Notes under the pieces: model-generated
The model's database searches: none
What the model was told of the DNA's origin: nothing
Seen by the model: the letters and a program-made list of their open reading frames with translations, nothing else
Source of the DNA: Halobacillus litoralis
GTDB taxonomy: Bacteria > Bacillota > Bacilli > Bacillales > Halobacillaceae
Direction: 5' to 3'
Length of the DNA: 64,000 bases
NCBI RefSeq assembly: GCF_004101865.1
Contig: NZ_CP026118.1
Span: 3,613,001-3,677,000, forward strand
Program-made: the position numbers and the translations under genes
Shown here: positions 1-8,945 of the stretch, piece by piece
Position numbering within the stretch: position 1 is the stretch's first letter
How the letters are laid out: every line of letters begins with the position of its first letter

Positions 1-1
1 G

Positions 2-121
2 GCCCTTTTCCATGAGTATTTGCAATTAGGTTTGACTCTTGGGTTAACAGAGGGAGAACTTATCAAAGCCTATGAAGATAAGAATCAAGTCAACTTCAAG
101 CGTCAAGATGAAGGTTATTAA
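2..121 (+). CDS. C-terminal fragment of an all-alpha (dimeric) dUTPase
   Basis: Only the last 39 codons lie in the window; the gene runs in from the left edge and ends at TAA 119-121. The readable tail (HEYLQLGLTLG near its start, then AYEDKNQVNFKRQ) looks like the C-terminal helices of the MazG-like dimeric dUTP diphosphatases. These hydrolyse dUTP to dUMP and pyrophosphate and so keep uracil out of DNA. The catalytic acidic motifs would lie upstream and cannot be checked, so the family call rests on the tail alone. A separate promoter precedes the next gene. Confidence 0.6.
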   Translation, partial: ALFHEYLQLGLTLGLTEGELIKAYEDKNQVNFKRQDEGY

Positions 122-271
122 GAGGGTATTTGATGGAAGTGTTTGAAGAGGAGGAAATGACCGGGATAGGAGTGAGCTGAGCGGTTGTATTTCTTCTTGA
201 TATTGGATAGCTTCCTGCAATGGCTATCTAACGTGATTTAAGGAAACCAGATGATTAAAAGACGCAATTTT

Positions 272-300
272 TTGTGAAATCGCTTCAAAAGGTTTATAAT
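272..300 (+). promoter_or_regulatory. SigA-type promoter for the M42 aminopeptidase gene
   Basis: TTGTGA (272-277), a 17-base spacer and a perfect TATAAT (295-300) lie just upstream of the AAAGGAGG ribosome-binding site of the next gene. The rest of 122-332 holds no convincing gene. Confidence 0.6.
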
Positions 301-332
301 ATCATTGGAAACGAAAAGGAGGAAACATACAT

Positions 333-1418
333 ATGGCAAAGACTGATGAAACGTTGAAAATGTTGAAAGATTTGACTGATGCCAAAGGTGTGCCTGGTAA
401 TGAAAGAGAAGCTCGCGATGTGATGAAACAGTATATCACTCCGTATGCAGATGAAGTATTTACGGATAACTTGGGCAGTCTGATCGCTAAAAAAGTAGGA
501 AATAAAAAAGGGCCTAGTATCATGGTAGCCGGCCACCTTGATGAAGTCGGTTTTATGGTGACGAGAATTGATGATAACGGCTATATCTACTTCCAAACTG
601 TCGGTGGATGGTGGAGCCAAGTGATGCTCGCTCAACGTGTTACGATCATGACACGTAACGGTGACTTGACTGGTGTGATCGGTTCAAAACCTCCACATAT
701 TCTGCCTCCAGAACAACGCAAAAAAGCCGTAGATATCAAAGACATGTTCATTGATATCGGTGCTTCAAGTAAAGAAGAGGCGCTCGAGTTTGGTGTGAAG
801 CCAGGAGACTCTGTTGTTCCTTATTTTGAATTCACCCAAATGAAAAATGAAAAAATGTTGCTTGCTAAAGCATGGGATAACCGTATCGGTTGTGCAATTG
901 CTATAGAAGTATTGAAGCAGCTGAAAGGTGAAAAACATCCGAACATTGTTTATGGAGTGGGTACGGTTCAGGAAGAAGTAGGTTTACGTGGTGCTCGTAC
1001 TTCAGCTAACATGATCAACCCTGACATTGCTTTCGGTGTTGATGTTGGAATTGCCGGAGATACGCCTGGTGTCTCAGATAAAGATGCATCAAGCAAGATG
1101 GGGGATGGACCGCAAATCATCCTTTATGATGCTTCTATGATCTCTCACAAAGGTTTGCGTGATTTTGTGACAGATACAGCTGATGAGCGTGAGATTCCAT
1201 ATCAGTTTGATTCCCTGGCAGGTGGAGGGACGGATTCAGGTGCAATCCATTTAAGCCACGATGGCGTACCAGCACTATCAATCACTATAGCTACCCGTTA
1301 TATCCATTCACATGCAGCAATGCTGCACCGGGATGATTTTGAAAACGCGGTACGATTGATTGTAGAAGTGATTAAAGGTATGGATGCAGATACAGTACAA
1401 CGCATTACTTTCAAATAA
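333..1418 (+). CDS. ysdC: M42 family glutamyl/leucyl-type aminopeptidase (YsdC-like)
   Basis: A 361-residue cytosolic metallo-aminopeptidase of the M42 family, which trims N-terminal residues from short peptides as large tetrahedral assemblies. The expected metal and catalytic signatures are present: GHLDEVGF around residues 67-74, AWDNR near 181, QEEVG near 215 and [10 protein letters not shown] near 238, with a C-terminal histidine in IHSHAA. Length is normal for the family. ATG 333 follows AAAGGAGG at a good distance. The gene has its own promoter and a strong terminator, so it is probably monocistronic. Its place before sspI, the TrmH gene and pheS matches ysdC in B. subtilis. Substrate preference cannot be read from the sequence. 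Confidence 0.93.
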   Translation: MAKTDETLKMLKDLTDAKGVPGNEREARDVMKQYITPYADEVFTDNLGSLIAKKVGNKKGPSIMVAGHLDEVGFMVTRIDDNGYIYFQTVGGWWSQVMLAQRVTIMTRNGDLTGVIGSKPPHILPPEQRKKAVDIKDMFIDIGASSKEEALEFGVKPGDSVVPYFEFTQMKNEKMLLAKAWDNRIGCAIAIEVLKQLKGEKHPNIVYGVGTVQEEVGLRGARTSANMINPDIAFGVDVGIAGDTPGVSDKDASSKMGDGPQIILYDASMISHKGLRDFVTDTADEREIPYQFDSLAGGGTDSGAIHLSHDGVPALSITIATRYIHSHAAMLHRDDFENAVRLIVEVIKGMDADTVQRITFK

Positions 1419-1422
1419 GTCG

Positions 1423-1456
1423 AAAGCCAACCCTCTCTAAATGGGTTGGCTTTTTC
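1423..1456 (+). terminator. Rho-independent terminator after ysdC
   Basis: An 11-bp stem (AAAGCCAACCC pairing with GGGTTGGCTTT) is followed by a T run. The sequence from here to 1643 shows no supported feature. Confidence 0.85.
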
Positions 1457-1643
1457 GTTCTTACCCAGGTAAGGATGGATTACCAGGCTGGGAAGACCTT
1501 ATTTTTGGTTGAAGCTATATCCAGTACCAGTGTCTCTCATGAGGACGTAAGTGACCCCTTTTCGTGGAAACCTTGGCGGGGATGAATTCTGCTTTGGGTT
1601 TTTACAGGCTGGACCCCTCCCATAAGCCACTTTACCAAACTTA

Positions 1644-1862
1644 TTACTGGTTGGATTGCTTAAGTCCTTGTTCCAGCGTACCCAGGATTTCCTGTTTTTC
1701 CGATTCATCTGATTCTTTCCACAACATTTCAAAAAAGACTCCCAGCCCTGGGAGCATTTTCTCTTCCCCTTTTTGCAGGGCATCATCAATCGTAGCTTCA
1801 AGCTGTTGGGCATCGTGGCCACTGACATTTGAAAGGATTGCTGCTCTTAAGTTCAGATTCAT
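1644..1862 (-). CDS. sspI: Small acid-soluble spore protein SspI
   Basis: A 72-residue protein beginning [10 protein letters not shown] and containing the conserved SspI core ([17 protein letters not shown], then LPGLGVFFE). SspI is a minor small acid-soluble protein of the spore core, normally made in the forespore under SigG. It lies on the opposite strand between the aminopeptidase and the TrmH gene, the same slot as in B. subtilis. The ribosome-binding site AAGGAGG stands just upstream on the minus strand. I found no clean SigG promoter by eye, so its control is inferred from the family. It is acidic and Leu-rich rather than Gly-rich, which separates it from the major alpha/beta SASPs. 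Confidence 0.93.
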   Translation of the reverse strand: MNLNLRAAILSNVSGHDAQQLEATIDDALQKGEEKMLPGLGVFFEMLWKESDESEKQEILGTLEQGLKQSNQ

Positions 1863-1980
1863 GTTGAATCAACCTCCTTTTTCTATACTTAAATCGTAAT
1901 AATATTCTTTCTTAGTTTGACCAACACGGCTTCTGCTATGTATGATAAATGAGAAATAAACACGTAAATGAGGGACAAAA

Positions 1981-2715
1981 ATGCTGACTTCCTTACAAAA
2001 TGCAAAAGTGAAGGAATGGAAAAAACTACATAAGCGGAAGTATAGAGACATGAAGGGCCAGTTTCTTGTTGAAGGTGTTCACCTGGTAGAAGAAGTACTT
2101 AAAAGCGATTGGGATGTTGTTGAACTTATCTTTCGTGAAGGAACTGAATTCCCGTTTCCAGAGGGTATTAGGGTTACAGAAGTAAGTGGACAGGTTTTTG
2201 CAGCCATTGCCGAAACGGAAACCCCTCAAGGAATTGCCGCTCTCGTAAAACAGAAAAAGTTGTCATATACTCCTGGTAATTTGACCTTGATGATAGATGC
2301 TGTGCAGGATCCCGGAAACATCGGTACATTAATCAGAACGGCTGATGCAGCAGGGTTTGATGATGTCATTTTGGGTACAGGTTGTGTGGATCTTTATAAT
2401 GATAAGGTCATTCGCTCAACTCAAGGTTCCATTTTCCACGTACCTATCCATACCGGAGACCTTCAAAAATATATAAACCACATGAAAAAACACAATGTAG
2501 AGATATGGGCAGCTGCTTTACAAAAGGCAACGCCATTTCAACAGCTTGAGACTCCCGGGAAGGCTGGATTGATTGTCGGGAATGAAGGGCAAGGTATAAA
2601 AGAAGATTTGATTTCACAATCAGATCAGCGGGTCTATATTCCAATTTACGGTCAAGCGGAGTCATTGAATGTTGCAATTGCTGGCGCGGTCTTGATGTAT
2701 CATTTGAGAGGCTAA
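1981..2715 (+). CDS. ysgA: TrmH/SpoU-family RNA 2'-O-methyltransferase (YsgA-like)
   Basis: A 244-residue SPOUT methyltransferase. The N-terminal part (HKRKYRDMKGQFLVEG) is the small substrate-binding domain seen in rRNA-type enzymes. The C-terminal knot carries DAVQDPGNIGTLIRTADAAG (about residues 102-121), NEGQGI (about 200) and SLNVAIAGAVLMYH at the end, the three SAM-binding SpoU motifs. It should methylate a ribose 2'-OH of rRNA or tRNA; the target site is unknown. ATG 1981 follows GAGGG. The gene sits between sspI and pheS, as ysgA does in B. subtilis, and the promoter and T-box of pheS begin directly after its stop codon. Confidence 0.9.
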   Translation: MLTSLQNAKVKEWKKLHKRKYRDMKGQFLVEGVHLVEEVLKSDWDVVELIFREGTEFPFPEGIRVTEVSGQVFAAIAETETPQGIAALVKQKKLSYTPGNLTLMIDAVQDPGNIGTLIRTADAAGFDDVILGTGCVDLYNDKVIRSTQGSIFHVPIHTGDLQKYINHMKKHNVEIWAAALQKATPFQQLETPGKAGLIVGNEGQGIKEDLISQSDQRVYIPIYGQAESLNVAIAGAVLMYHLRG

Positions 2716-2717
2716 GG

Positions 2718-2746
2718 TTGCATCGATCATCGTCTTTGTCTATAAT
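2718..2746 (+). promoter_or_regulatory. SigA-type promoter of the pheST operon
   Basis: TTGCAT (2718-2723), a 17-base spacer and a perfect TATAAT (2741-2746) stand immediately upstream of the T-box leader. The -35 element overlaps the end of the preceding gene region. Confidence 0.6.
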
Positions 2747-2753
2747 GTACTCA

Positions 2754-3013
2754 GTTGAAAGAATTTCATTATTGAAAAGCGTTGAAAGAGCAAAGTAAAT
2801 GAATGTAAATCATTTCAGGAAGGAAGCACCTTGGACTGGAAGTGCTTCTAATGTGACATTTATTGAAATTTCACTCTGGAGCTGACCATTTTTTGGTCCG
2901 GATTCCATATCCGTTATTGTTTCGAAGTGGGCACATTCAACATGTGTCAACAAGGGTGGTACCGCGAATCGACCATATAAGTCTCGTCCCTTTTTTAGGG
3001 ATGGGACTTTTTT
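2754..3013 (+). promoter_or_regulatory. T-box riboswitch leader of pheST
   Basis: This roughly 260-base leader contains the canonical T-box sequence AAGGGTGGTACCGCG at 2952-2966. A terminator hairpin follows at 2980-3013 (AGTCTCGTCCCT pairing with AGGGATGGGACT, then T's). A TTC triplet followed by A at 2870-2872 is placed where the specifier loop is expected, which fits a phenylalanine codon. Uncharged tRNA-Phe should stabilise the antiterminator and allow transcription of pheS and pheT. The specifier assignment is by eye. Confidence 0.92.
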
Positions 3014-3039
3014 ATTTTCATATAAAGGAGGAAAATGAG

Positions 3040-4074
3040 ATGAAAGAACGTTTAGAACAGTTGAAGCAGGAGGCTTTACAGAAAGTTGAAAATGCTGATT
3101 CTGTCCAAAATCTAAAAGATGTCAGAATTGAATACTTAGGAAAAAAAGGGCCGATTACTGAGGTTCTTCGAGGTATGGGCAAGTTATCAAAAGAAGAGCG
3201 ACCAGTCATTGGTCAATTGGCCAATGATGTCCGTGAGAATATAGCCGAAGCGATAGAAGTGAAGCAAACTCGTTTAGAGGATGAAGCAATGGAAAAACAA
3301 TTGGAGGAAGAGAGTGTTGATGTCACTTTGCCTGGTCGTCCAGTTCAAGTAGGAGGACCGCATTTATTGACGAGCATCGTTGAGGAAATTGAAGACCTGT
3401 TTATAGGAATGGGCTTTGAAATTAAAGAAGGTCCAGAAGTGGAGACTGATTATTATAACTTCGAAGCTCTGAATTTGCCAAAAGGTCATCCAGCTCGAGA
3501 TATGCAGGATTCATTCTATATTACAGAAGAATTGTTATTGCGTACGCATACATCTCCTGTACAAGCACGTACTATGGGAGCGAAGAATGGCAGTGAACCG
3601 GTTAAAATGATTTGCCCCGGTAAAGTATACCGCCGTGACACCGATGATGCCACTCACTCTCATCAATTTACACAAATTGAAGGTTTATTAGTGGATAAAC
3701 ATGTACGGATGAGCGACTTGAAAGGTGTTTTGAATGCTTTTGCCAAGCAAATGTTCGGTTCAGACCGTGAAATCCGTCTTCGTCCAAGTTTTTTCCCTTT
3801 TACAGAACCATCTGTAGAGATGGACATCTCATGTAAAGTTTGTGGAGGAATAGGGTGTTCAGTCTGTAAGGGTACAGGTTGGATAGAAATTTTAGGTGGC
3901 GGCATGGTCCACCCTAACGTTTTGGAGTTGGCAGGTTATGATTCTGCAGAGTACTCTGGATTCGCTTTCGGTATGGGACCAGAGCGGATTGCTATGCTGA
4001 AATACGGAGTGGACGACATCCGGCATTTCTATACGAACGACATCCGATTCTTAGAACAGTATCATAAGGCATAA
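3040..4074 (+). CDS. pheS: Phenylalanyl-tRNA synthetase alpha subunit
   Basis: The catalytic alpha subunit of the (alpha-beta)2 enzyme that charges tRNA-Phe. From ATG 3040 the product is 344 residues, the normal size; this start follows AAAGGAGG, whereas the open frame extending upstream to 2863 would run through the T-box terminator. The N-terminal coiled coil (about 1-90) precedes a class II core with motif 2 ([20 protein letters not shown]) and motif 3 ([13 protein letters not shown]). A CxxC cluster ([17 protein letters not shown]) lies in the insertion typical of bacterial PheS. It is followed after 15 bases by pheT and controlled by the T-box upstream. Confidence 0.98.
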   Translation: MKERLEQLKQEALQKVENADSVQNLKDVRIEYLGKKGPITEVLRGMGKLSKEERPVIGQLANDVRENIAEAIEVKQTRLEDEAMEKQLEEESVDVTLPGRPVQVGGPHLLTSIVEEIEDLFIGMGFEIKEGPEVETDYYNFEALNLPKGHPARDMQDSFYITEELLLRTHTSPVQARTMGAKNGSEPVKMICPGKVYRRDTDDATHSHQFTQIEGLLVDKHVRMSDLKGVLNAFAKQMFGSDREIRLRPSFFPFTEPSVEMDISCKVCGGIGCSVCKGTGWIEILGGGMVHPNVLELAGYDSAEYSGFAFGMGPERIAMLKYGVDDIRHFYTNDIRFLEQYHKA

Positions 4075-4089
4075 AGGAGGAATAGAGAA

Positions 4090-6516
4090 ATGCTTGTATC
4101 ATTAAATTGGCTGCAAGAATATATAGACGTGAGTAATTACTCTCCAGAAGAGTTAGCAGAAATCATTACTAAGACAGGGATTGAAGTAGAAAGTGTTGAA
4201 CCTGTGGCAGATACGGTTACAGGTGTAGTCGTTGGGCAGGTCCGTTCCTGCGAGCAGCACCCCAACGCAGACAAATTAAACCTTTGCCAAGTAGACATTG
4301 GTGAACAAACCCTGCAAATTGTTTGCGGCGCCCCGAATGTAGCTCAAGGACAAAAAGTACCTGTTGCCACACCTGGAGCCGTACTGCCAGGAGATTTCAA
4401 AATTAAGAAAACGAAATTACGTGGTGAAGAATCGAACGGGATGATTTGCTCGTTGCAGGAACTAGGCGTAGATGAAAAGGATGTTCCAAAAGAATTCACT
4501 GATGGAATTTTTGTTTTTCCGGAGGATGTTGAGGTAGGAGCCGATGCTGTATCTCTCCTTAACCTCGATGACTTGATCATTGAACTCGGTTTGACACCGA
4601 ATCGTTCTGATGCTTTAAGTATGGCGGGGGTTGCATACGAAGTAGCAGCAGCGATTGATGGTTCTTATGAGCTAGCGGAAGAAGACGTAAAACCTGCTGA
4701 AGAGAAAGCGGCAGATTATATATCAGTCTCTGTAAAAGATACAGATGCCAATCCTTACTATGGAGCTTTTGTAATACAGGATATCCAGGTCGGACCCTCT
4801 CCTCTATGGATGCGTAACCGCCTCATTGCAGCAGGCATACGCCCGATTAATAATGTTGTTGACATAACGAACTATGTTTTGATGGAGTATGGTCAACCTT
4901 TACATGCTTTCGATTACGATCGCTTTGGTTCGAAAACGGTTTTGACAAGACGGGCTGGTGAAGGTGAAACGATTAAAACTTTAGACGATCAGGAACGAAT
5001 ACTAACACCTGAACACTTGGTGATTACTAATGGTGAAGAGGCACACGCCATTGCAGGAGTAATGGGGGGAGCGAAATCTGAAGTACAGGATGATACTTCC
5101 ACCATCATTTTGGAGGCTGCTTATTTCAATCCATCTGTGGTTCGCCAATCTTCGAAGGATCATGGTTTGCGTAGTGAGTCCAGCACTAGATTCGAAAAAG
5201 GTATTGATCCTAATCGTGTTGAACGAGCGGGTAAACGTGCATGTGAACTTCTCCAGAAATATGCCTGCGGGACCGTATTAGATGGAGTAGTGAGCCATGA
5301 TGAATTAGATCGCTCTGAAAAGAAGGTCAACGTAGTGACAAGTGTGATTAACAATCGGTTAGGAACAGCAATCACGACTGATGAAATGGCAGATATCTTT
5401 CGCCGTCTGCAATTTTCTTTTGAGCAAGATGGAGAAGAATTCGCCGTCTCTATTCCTACAAGACGAGGAGATATTACCATTTTTGAAGATATGCTAGAAG
5501 AAGTCGCACGTATCTATGGGTATGACAACCTCCCTTACACGTTACCACAGGGTGCTTCTCAAGCAGGTGGATTGACTCTGGAACAACAGTTGAAACGCAG
5601 AGTGAAGCATTATTTTGAAGGCGCAGGATTGCATGAAACGATTACTTACTCACTGACACATGAAAAGAAAGCATCCATGTTAGTTAGTCCAGAAGTAAGT
5701 GGCCGTGCAAATAATCCTGTCGGGTTGGCCATGCCGATGAGTGAAGATCATGGTTACCTGCGTTTAAGCATGCTTCCGGAAATATTGCAATCCCTGTCAT
5801 ACAATGTGGCAAGAAAGCAGGAAAATCTGGCTTATTATGAAGTAGGTACTGTTTTCATCAGTGAAGAGCAGAAGGTGACGAAACAACCCGATGAAGTGTT
5901 GCGTGCTTCTGGGGCCATAACGGGGCAATGGGTAAGCCACCCTTGGCAGCAAGAGAAAAAACAGGTCGACTTTTTCGTCGTGAAAGGTATATTGGAAGGA
6001 CTCAGCAAACAGCTGGATTTACCTTTCACATACGAGGAAGCCAAACTTCCACATATGCATCCGGGCCGGACGGCTACTGTTGCTGTTGCAGGAAAAACGA
6101 TAGGATTCGCGGGACAAGTTCATCCGAAGTTGCAAAAAGAGCTTGGATTGAAAGAAACCTATGTGTTTGATGTGAATTTAGAAGAACTCTTCCAAGAATA
6201 TGTAAAAGAGGAAACTTTCCAGGCGATTCCTCGTCACCCATCTGTATCAAGAGATATTGCTCTGGTCGTAAATGAGCAGGTATCTGCAGGAACCATTGAG
6301 GAGACGATTGCAGAAGCTGGCTCTCCACTCGTTAAAGATGTACAGGTTTTTGATGTATATCAAGGAGAACACTTGCCAGAAGGGAAGAAATCCTTAGCTT
6401 ATAGTCTTCTTTATCTCGATCCATTACGAACATTGAAGGATCAAGAGGTAGAAGAAACGCATAACCGGATTTTATCGGCTGTCAAAGAAAGGCATGAAGC
6501 AGAGTTGCGCGGCTGA
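4090..6516 (+). CDS. pheT: Phenylalanyl-tRNA synthetase beta subunit
   Basis: An 808-residue beta subunit, the usual length. Domains in order: an EMAP-II-like tRNA-binding domain (about 40-150, with GQVRSCEQHPNADKLNLCQV), the B3/B4 domain that edits mischarged Tyr (about 210-400), the B5 domain, the catalytic-like core, and a C-terminal anticodon-recognition FDX-ACB domain (about 715-808, starting near PRHPSVSRDIALVV). ATG 4090 has AAAGGAGG upstream and lies 15 bases after pheS, so the two are co-transcribed and share T-box control. Its 3' end abuts the inverted-repeat element at 6523. Confidence 0.98.
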   Translation: MLVSLNWLQEYIDVSNYSPEELAEIITKTGIEVESVEPVADTVTGVVVGQVRSCEQHPNADKLNLCQVDIGEQTLQIVCGAPNVAQGQKVPVATPGAVLPGDFKIKKTKLRGEESNGMICSLQELGVDEKDVPKEFTDGIFVFPEDVEVGADAVSLLNLDDLIIELGLTPNRSDALSMAGVAYEVAAAIDGSYELAEEDVKPAEEKAADYISVSVKDTDANPYYGAFVIQDIQVGPSPLWMRNRLIAAGIRPINNVVDITNYVLMEYGQPLHAFDYDRFGSKTVLTRRAGEGETIKTLDDQERILTPEHLVITNGEEAHAIAGVMGGAKSEVQDDTSTIILEAAYFNPSVVRQSSKDHGLRSESSTRFEKGIDPNRVERAGKRACELLQKYACGTVLDGVVSHDELDRSEKKVNVVTSVINNRLGTAITTDEMADIFRRLQFSFEQDGEEFAVSIPTRRGDITIFEDMLEEVARIYGYDNLPYTLPQGASQAGGLTLEQQLKRRVKHYFEGAGLHETITYSLTHEKKASMLVSPEVSGRANNPVGLAMPMSEDHGYLRLSMLPEILQSLSYNVARKQENLAYYEVGTVFISEEQKVTKQPDEVLRASGAITGQWVSHPWQQEKKQVDFFVVKGILEGLSKQLDLPFTYEEAKLPHMHPGRTATVAVAGKTIGFAGQVHPKLQKELGLKETYVFDVNLEELFQEYVKEETFQAIPRHPSVSRDIALVVNEQVSAGTIEETIAEAGSPLVKDVQVFDVYQGEHLPEGKKSLAYSLLYLDPLRTLKDQEVEETHNRILSAVKERHEAELRG

Positions 6517-6522
6517 TTCATA

Positions 6523-6810
6523 AGAAAAGAGGCTGTGACAAAAGAATTTTCCCGCTAGAAGACCCGAACGAATTCGTTCGGGTTTTCTTTATGAAGCAAT
6601 TAATGCATACGCCGCTCCGGCAACATACTTCGCTTTCCGCGGGCACGGCCTCAGCCTCCTCAGAAAGCAAAGACCGCTTTTCTTCCGGGGTCTTCGCCTC
6701 GTGCTGTTCCCGCAGGAGCCTACGTATGTTGCCTACGCTCCATTGGGTCCATTCCACCCTATTGTTCGTCTTTTCCAGTGGCAGTTAGTGTTTTGTCCCA
6801 GCCCCTTTCT
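6523..6810. mobile_element. MITE-like intergenic element with terminal inverted repeats
   Basis: A 288-bp noncoding block between pheT and rnhC. Its ends carry GGCTGTGACAAAA (6531-6543) and the near-complement TTTTGTCCCAGCC (6791-6803), matching at 12 of 13 positions, with looser matching outward. Inside is a second perfect inverted repeat, GGCAACATAC (6619-6628) with GTATGTTGCC (6724-6733), flanking G+C-rich arms with GCGGGCACG and CGTGC...CCCGC. The composition is more G+C-rich than the flanks. Two short open frames here encode nothing recognisable. No transposase is present, so it could be a nonautonomous element or a dispersed palindromic repeat. No second copy was found in this window. 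Confidence 0.55.
6563..6590 (+). terminator. Terminator-like palindrome downstream of pheT
   Basis: A perfect 20-base palindrome (CCCGAACGAATTCGTTCGGG, 6563-6582) is followed by TTTTCTTT. It lies inside the left part of the inverted-repeat element and probably ends pheST transcripts. Confidence 0.7.
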
Positions 6811-6842
6811 ATTTTAAGAATATAAAAGATCAGACTGTGTAT

Positions 6843-7781
6843 TTATTTCACTAATTTTTTTGCTTTTTGTGTGTTAGCGAAATGGACTTTGGCTAACTCT
6901 TCAAGTTTAGATTCACCATAGGCTTCAATAATAGCAGCCCCAGCTTTGTCCACTTTGGAAGAAGCACCTTTGGGTATAGGTAAACCTGTATCAAACTCTA
7001 ACTGGTTCATAGCTTTTACAAAAGCTGAGCGGGCAAGGATCGATCCTGTGGCCACTGCAATGGAATGACTTTCTGCTTTTGTCATGAAATACATATTTTC
7101 CTGAAGAACCAACTTTTCACTCTTCAGATGTTTTTGATAAACATGCGGTTCTGAAAACTGGTCCACTAGTATCCCAGCTGGTTTTTCAGGTTCGATTTTT
7201 TCTAATAGACGTGTGAGGGCCTGGTGGTGAAGGATGGTTTTCATCTTTCCTTGGCTCCATCCTTTGCGCTGCCATTGATTGTATTTCTTATTCGGAAGGC
7301 GCAAGAGACTATACGGAATTTTCATTGAGACAATGTCTTTGGCCAAATCAGTGATTTGAGCATCGGACAAATTCTTGGAATCCTTTACCCCGATTGCTTT
7401 CAATTGAGGAATCTGTTCTTTTGTAACATATGCTGCCGCGACGGTTATGGGGCCGAAATAATCTCCTGTACCCGCTTCATCTGAACCGATATGAGAGCTT
7501 TGGAACAACCTATCATCAGGGTAGAATTCATGTTGGTTCACATTGCTTTTTTTCTTTTTTTGTGAAGAGGCGTTTGTCACATCCCCCCATCTCCCCGCTT
7601 CTGCTTCAGGGTTTTGCCCTTGGAACAGTACCTTTCCGGAACGGTAAGCGGTAATCATACAGTTGCTGGTTTTGGCTGCGAACAATGCATGTGAAGGAGG
7701 GTCCGCTTTTTGTTGTTTTGCGTAATGTTTTTTCATTTCCTCCAAAGTAGAGGCGGGTAATTTTAATACAACCTGGGGCAT
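6843..7781 (-). CDS. rnhC: Ribonuclease HIII
   Basis: A 312-residue type 2 RNase H that cleaves the RNA strand of RNA-DNA hybrids. The N-terminal 90 or so residues are the TBP-like hybrid-binding domain specific to RNase HIII. The catalytic domain begins with GSDEAGTGDYFGP near residue 98, followed by GVKDSKNL and DQF (about 200), then GSILARS near 246. These supply the D-E-D-type metal-binding residues. It is transcribed toward pheT, with AAAGGAA upstream of its ATG at 7781. It sits back to back with zapA, as in B. subtilis. Confidence 0.96.
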   Translation of the reverse strand: MPQVVLKLPASTLEEMKKHYAKQQKADPPSHALFAAKTSNCMITAYRSGKVLFQGQNPEAEAGRWGDVTNASSQKKKKSNVNQHEFYPDDRLFQSSHIGSDEAGTGDYFGPITVAAAYVTKEQIPQLKAIGVKDSKNLSDAQITDLAKDIVSMKIPYSLLRLPNKKYNQWQRKGWSQGKMKTILHHQALTRLLEKIEPEKPAGILVDQFSEPHVYQKHLKSEKLVLQENMYFMTKAESHSIAVATGSILARSAFVKAMNQLEFDTGLPIPKGASSKVDKAGAAIIEAYGESKLEELAKVHFANTQKAKKLVK

Positions 7782-7937
7782 AATGAGTTCCTTTCTGTAT
7801 TAGAAAATGATAAGGACAGTATAGCAAATTGGATAGGAAATGAGAACATTTGCTAAATACGGCCATATTGGTTTCCTAATTGTAAGCCTTCGTGTTAATA
7901 TAAAGTTTAGGATTGAGAGAAACTAGGGGGTATGTAT

Positions 7938-8213
7938 GTGTCGCAGTCAGACCAAGGAAGAAAAAGAATTACAGTGGAGATCAATAAACGGTCTTACACT
8001 ATAGTTGGTCATGAGGAGCCCCATCATATCCGTATGGTATCTAGTCTGGTGGATCAGAAAATGCGTGAAATTCATGAAGCGAACCCTAGTCTAGATACGG
8101 CAAAGCTCGCCGTATTGACCGCTGTGAATACAATGAACGAATATATGAAATTGAAGGAAGAGTGTACAGAACTGATGAACTATATTGAAAAGAAAGAGAA
8201 AGAGGACAACTGA
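7938..8213 (+). CDS. zapA: Cell division protein ZapA
   Basis: A ZapA-type protein that binds and bundles FtsZ at the division ring. The N-terminal beta part (RKRITVEINKRSYTIVGHE) and C-terminal coiled coil (MNEYMKLKEECTELMNYIEKK) are typical. I place the start at GTG 7938 (91 residues) because GGGGG at 7926-7930 is 7 bases away. The in-frame ATG at 7932 would leave almost no spacing. The stop lies 4 bases before the CvpA start, so the two genes form an operon that ends at the terminator at 8788. Confidence 0.93.
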   Translation: MSQSDQGRKRITVEINKRSYTIVGHEEPHHIRMVSSLVDQKMREIHEANPSLDTAKLAVLTAVNTMNEYMKLKEECTELMNYIEKKEKEDN

Positions 8214-8217
8214 GATT

Positions 8218-8760
8218 ATGATTGATTTATTGCTATTATTCATCTTATTTATCGGAGTTTTGACTGGTTTGAAAAGAGGGTTTATCCTTCAACTGTTTCA
8301 TTTGATCGGTTTCGTAATAGCCTTTGTACTTGCAGTGATTTACTATGATGATCTGGCACCGAAACTGACTTTATGGGTCCCCTACCCTGAGTTGCCACAA
8401 GATTCTTCATGGGCTGTTTTCTTAGATGATCTGCCATTGGAGCAGGGTTTTTATAATGCTATTGCATTTGCCATCATATTCTTCGGAGCTAAGATCATTT
8501 TACATATTATTGCTTCGATGCTGGACTTCGTGTCAGAACTCCCGATCCTGAGTTCTTTAAATACCTTATTGGGTGGAATCCTAGGCTTCATCGAAAACTA
8601 TGTCATATTGTTTGTATTATTGTACATAGCGGCACTTGTTCCACTTGCAGGTGTTCAAAGTGCTCTGGACGGGTCGATGCTTGCACAGCTGATTGTAGAA
8701 CATACGCCGGTGTTTTCGGAACAGTTGAAAACATTATGGATTGAGCATGTAGCAGGCTGA
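8218..8760 (+). CDS. CvpA-family membrane protein
   Basis: A 180-residue integral membrane protein with about four hydrophobic segments: LLLLFILFIGVLTG at the start, then LIGFVIAFVLAVIYY, AFAIIFFGAKIILHII and ILGFIENYVILFVLLYIAALV. The early GLKRGFILQ motif is characteristic of the CvpA/YshB family, known in enterobacteria for colicin V export and more widely linked to envelope stress. Its biochemical role in Bacillaceae is not settled. ATG 8218 begins right after the zapA stop; the longer frame starting at TTG 8185 would overlap zapA and give a charged, non-membrane leader. It corresponds to yshB of B. subtilis. Confidence 0.88.
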   Translation: MIDLLLLFILFIGVLTGLKRGFILQLFHLIGFVIAFVLAVIYYDDLAPKLTLWVPYPELPQDSSWAVFLDDLPLEQGFYNAIAFAIIFFGAKIILHIIASMLDFVSELPILSSLNTLLGGILGFIENYVILFVLLYIAALVPLAGVQSALDGSMLAQLIVEHTPVFSEQLKTLWIEHVAG

Positions 8761-8787
8761 TTAGGGACGTTTAGAAAAGATGCAGGT

Positions 8788-8824
8788 AGAGCCGCTATGA
8801 TTTCGATCATGGCGGCTCTTTTTC
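8788..8824 (+). terminator. Terminator after zapA-cvpA
   Basis: The stem AGAGCCGCTATGAT pairs with ATCATGGCGGCTCT around a TTCG tetraloop and is followed by T's. It separates zapA-cvpA from polX-mutS2. Confidence 0.9.
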
Positions 8825-8945
8825 ATCGTTTGGAGATGGCATGAAAAAAAGACTTCTTTGAAAGAAGCAGGAAGCTGCTAAAATGCATCTCCCCATTACC
8901 CCACTCCCTATAAAATTGAAACCATGAAAAGGAGTAGATCTTTAA

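Noticed and set aside
1499..1828. A 109-codon minus-strand frame over sspI
   Set aside because: It lies out of frame on sspI, which is a recognised gene, and its extension into 1499-1643 has no family features.
6518..6788. Open frames of 79 and 65 codons on both strands within the inverted-repeat element
   Set aside because: They have no ribosome-binding site, a composition set by the palindromic arms and no recognisable product. The block is better explained as a noncoding repeat.
7880..7904. TTGTAA...TATAAA as a promoter of zapA
   Set aside because: The spacing is only 13 bases. zapA needs a promoter nearby, but this pair is unlikely to be it.
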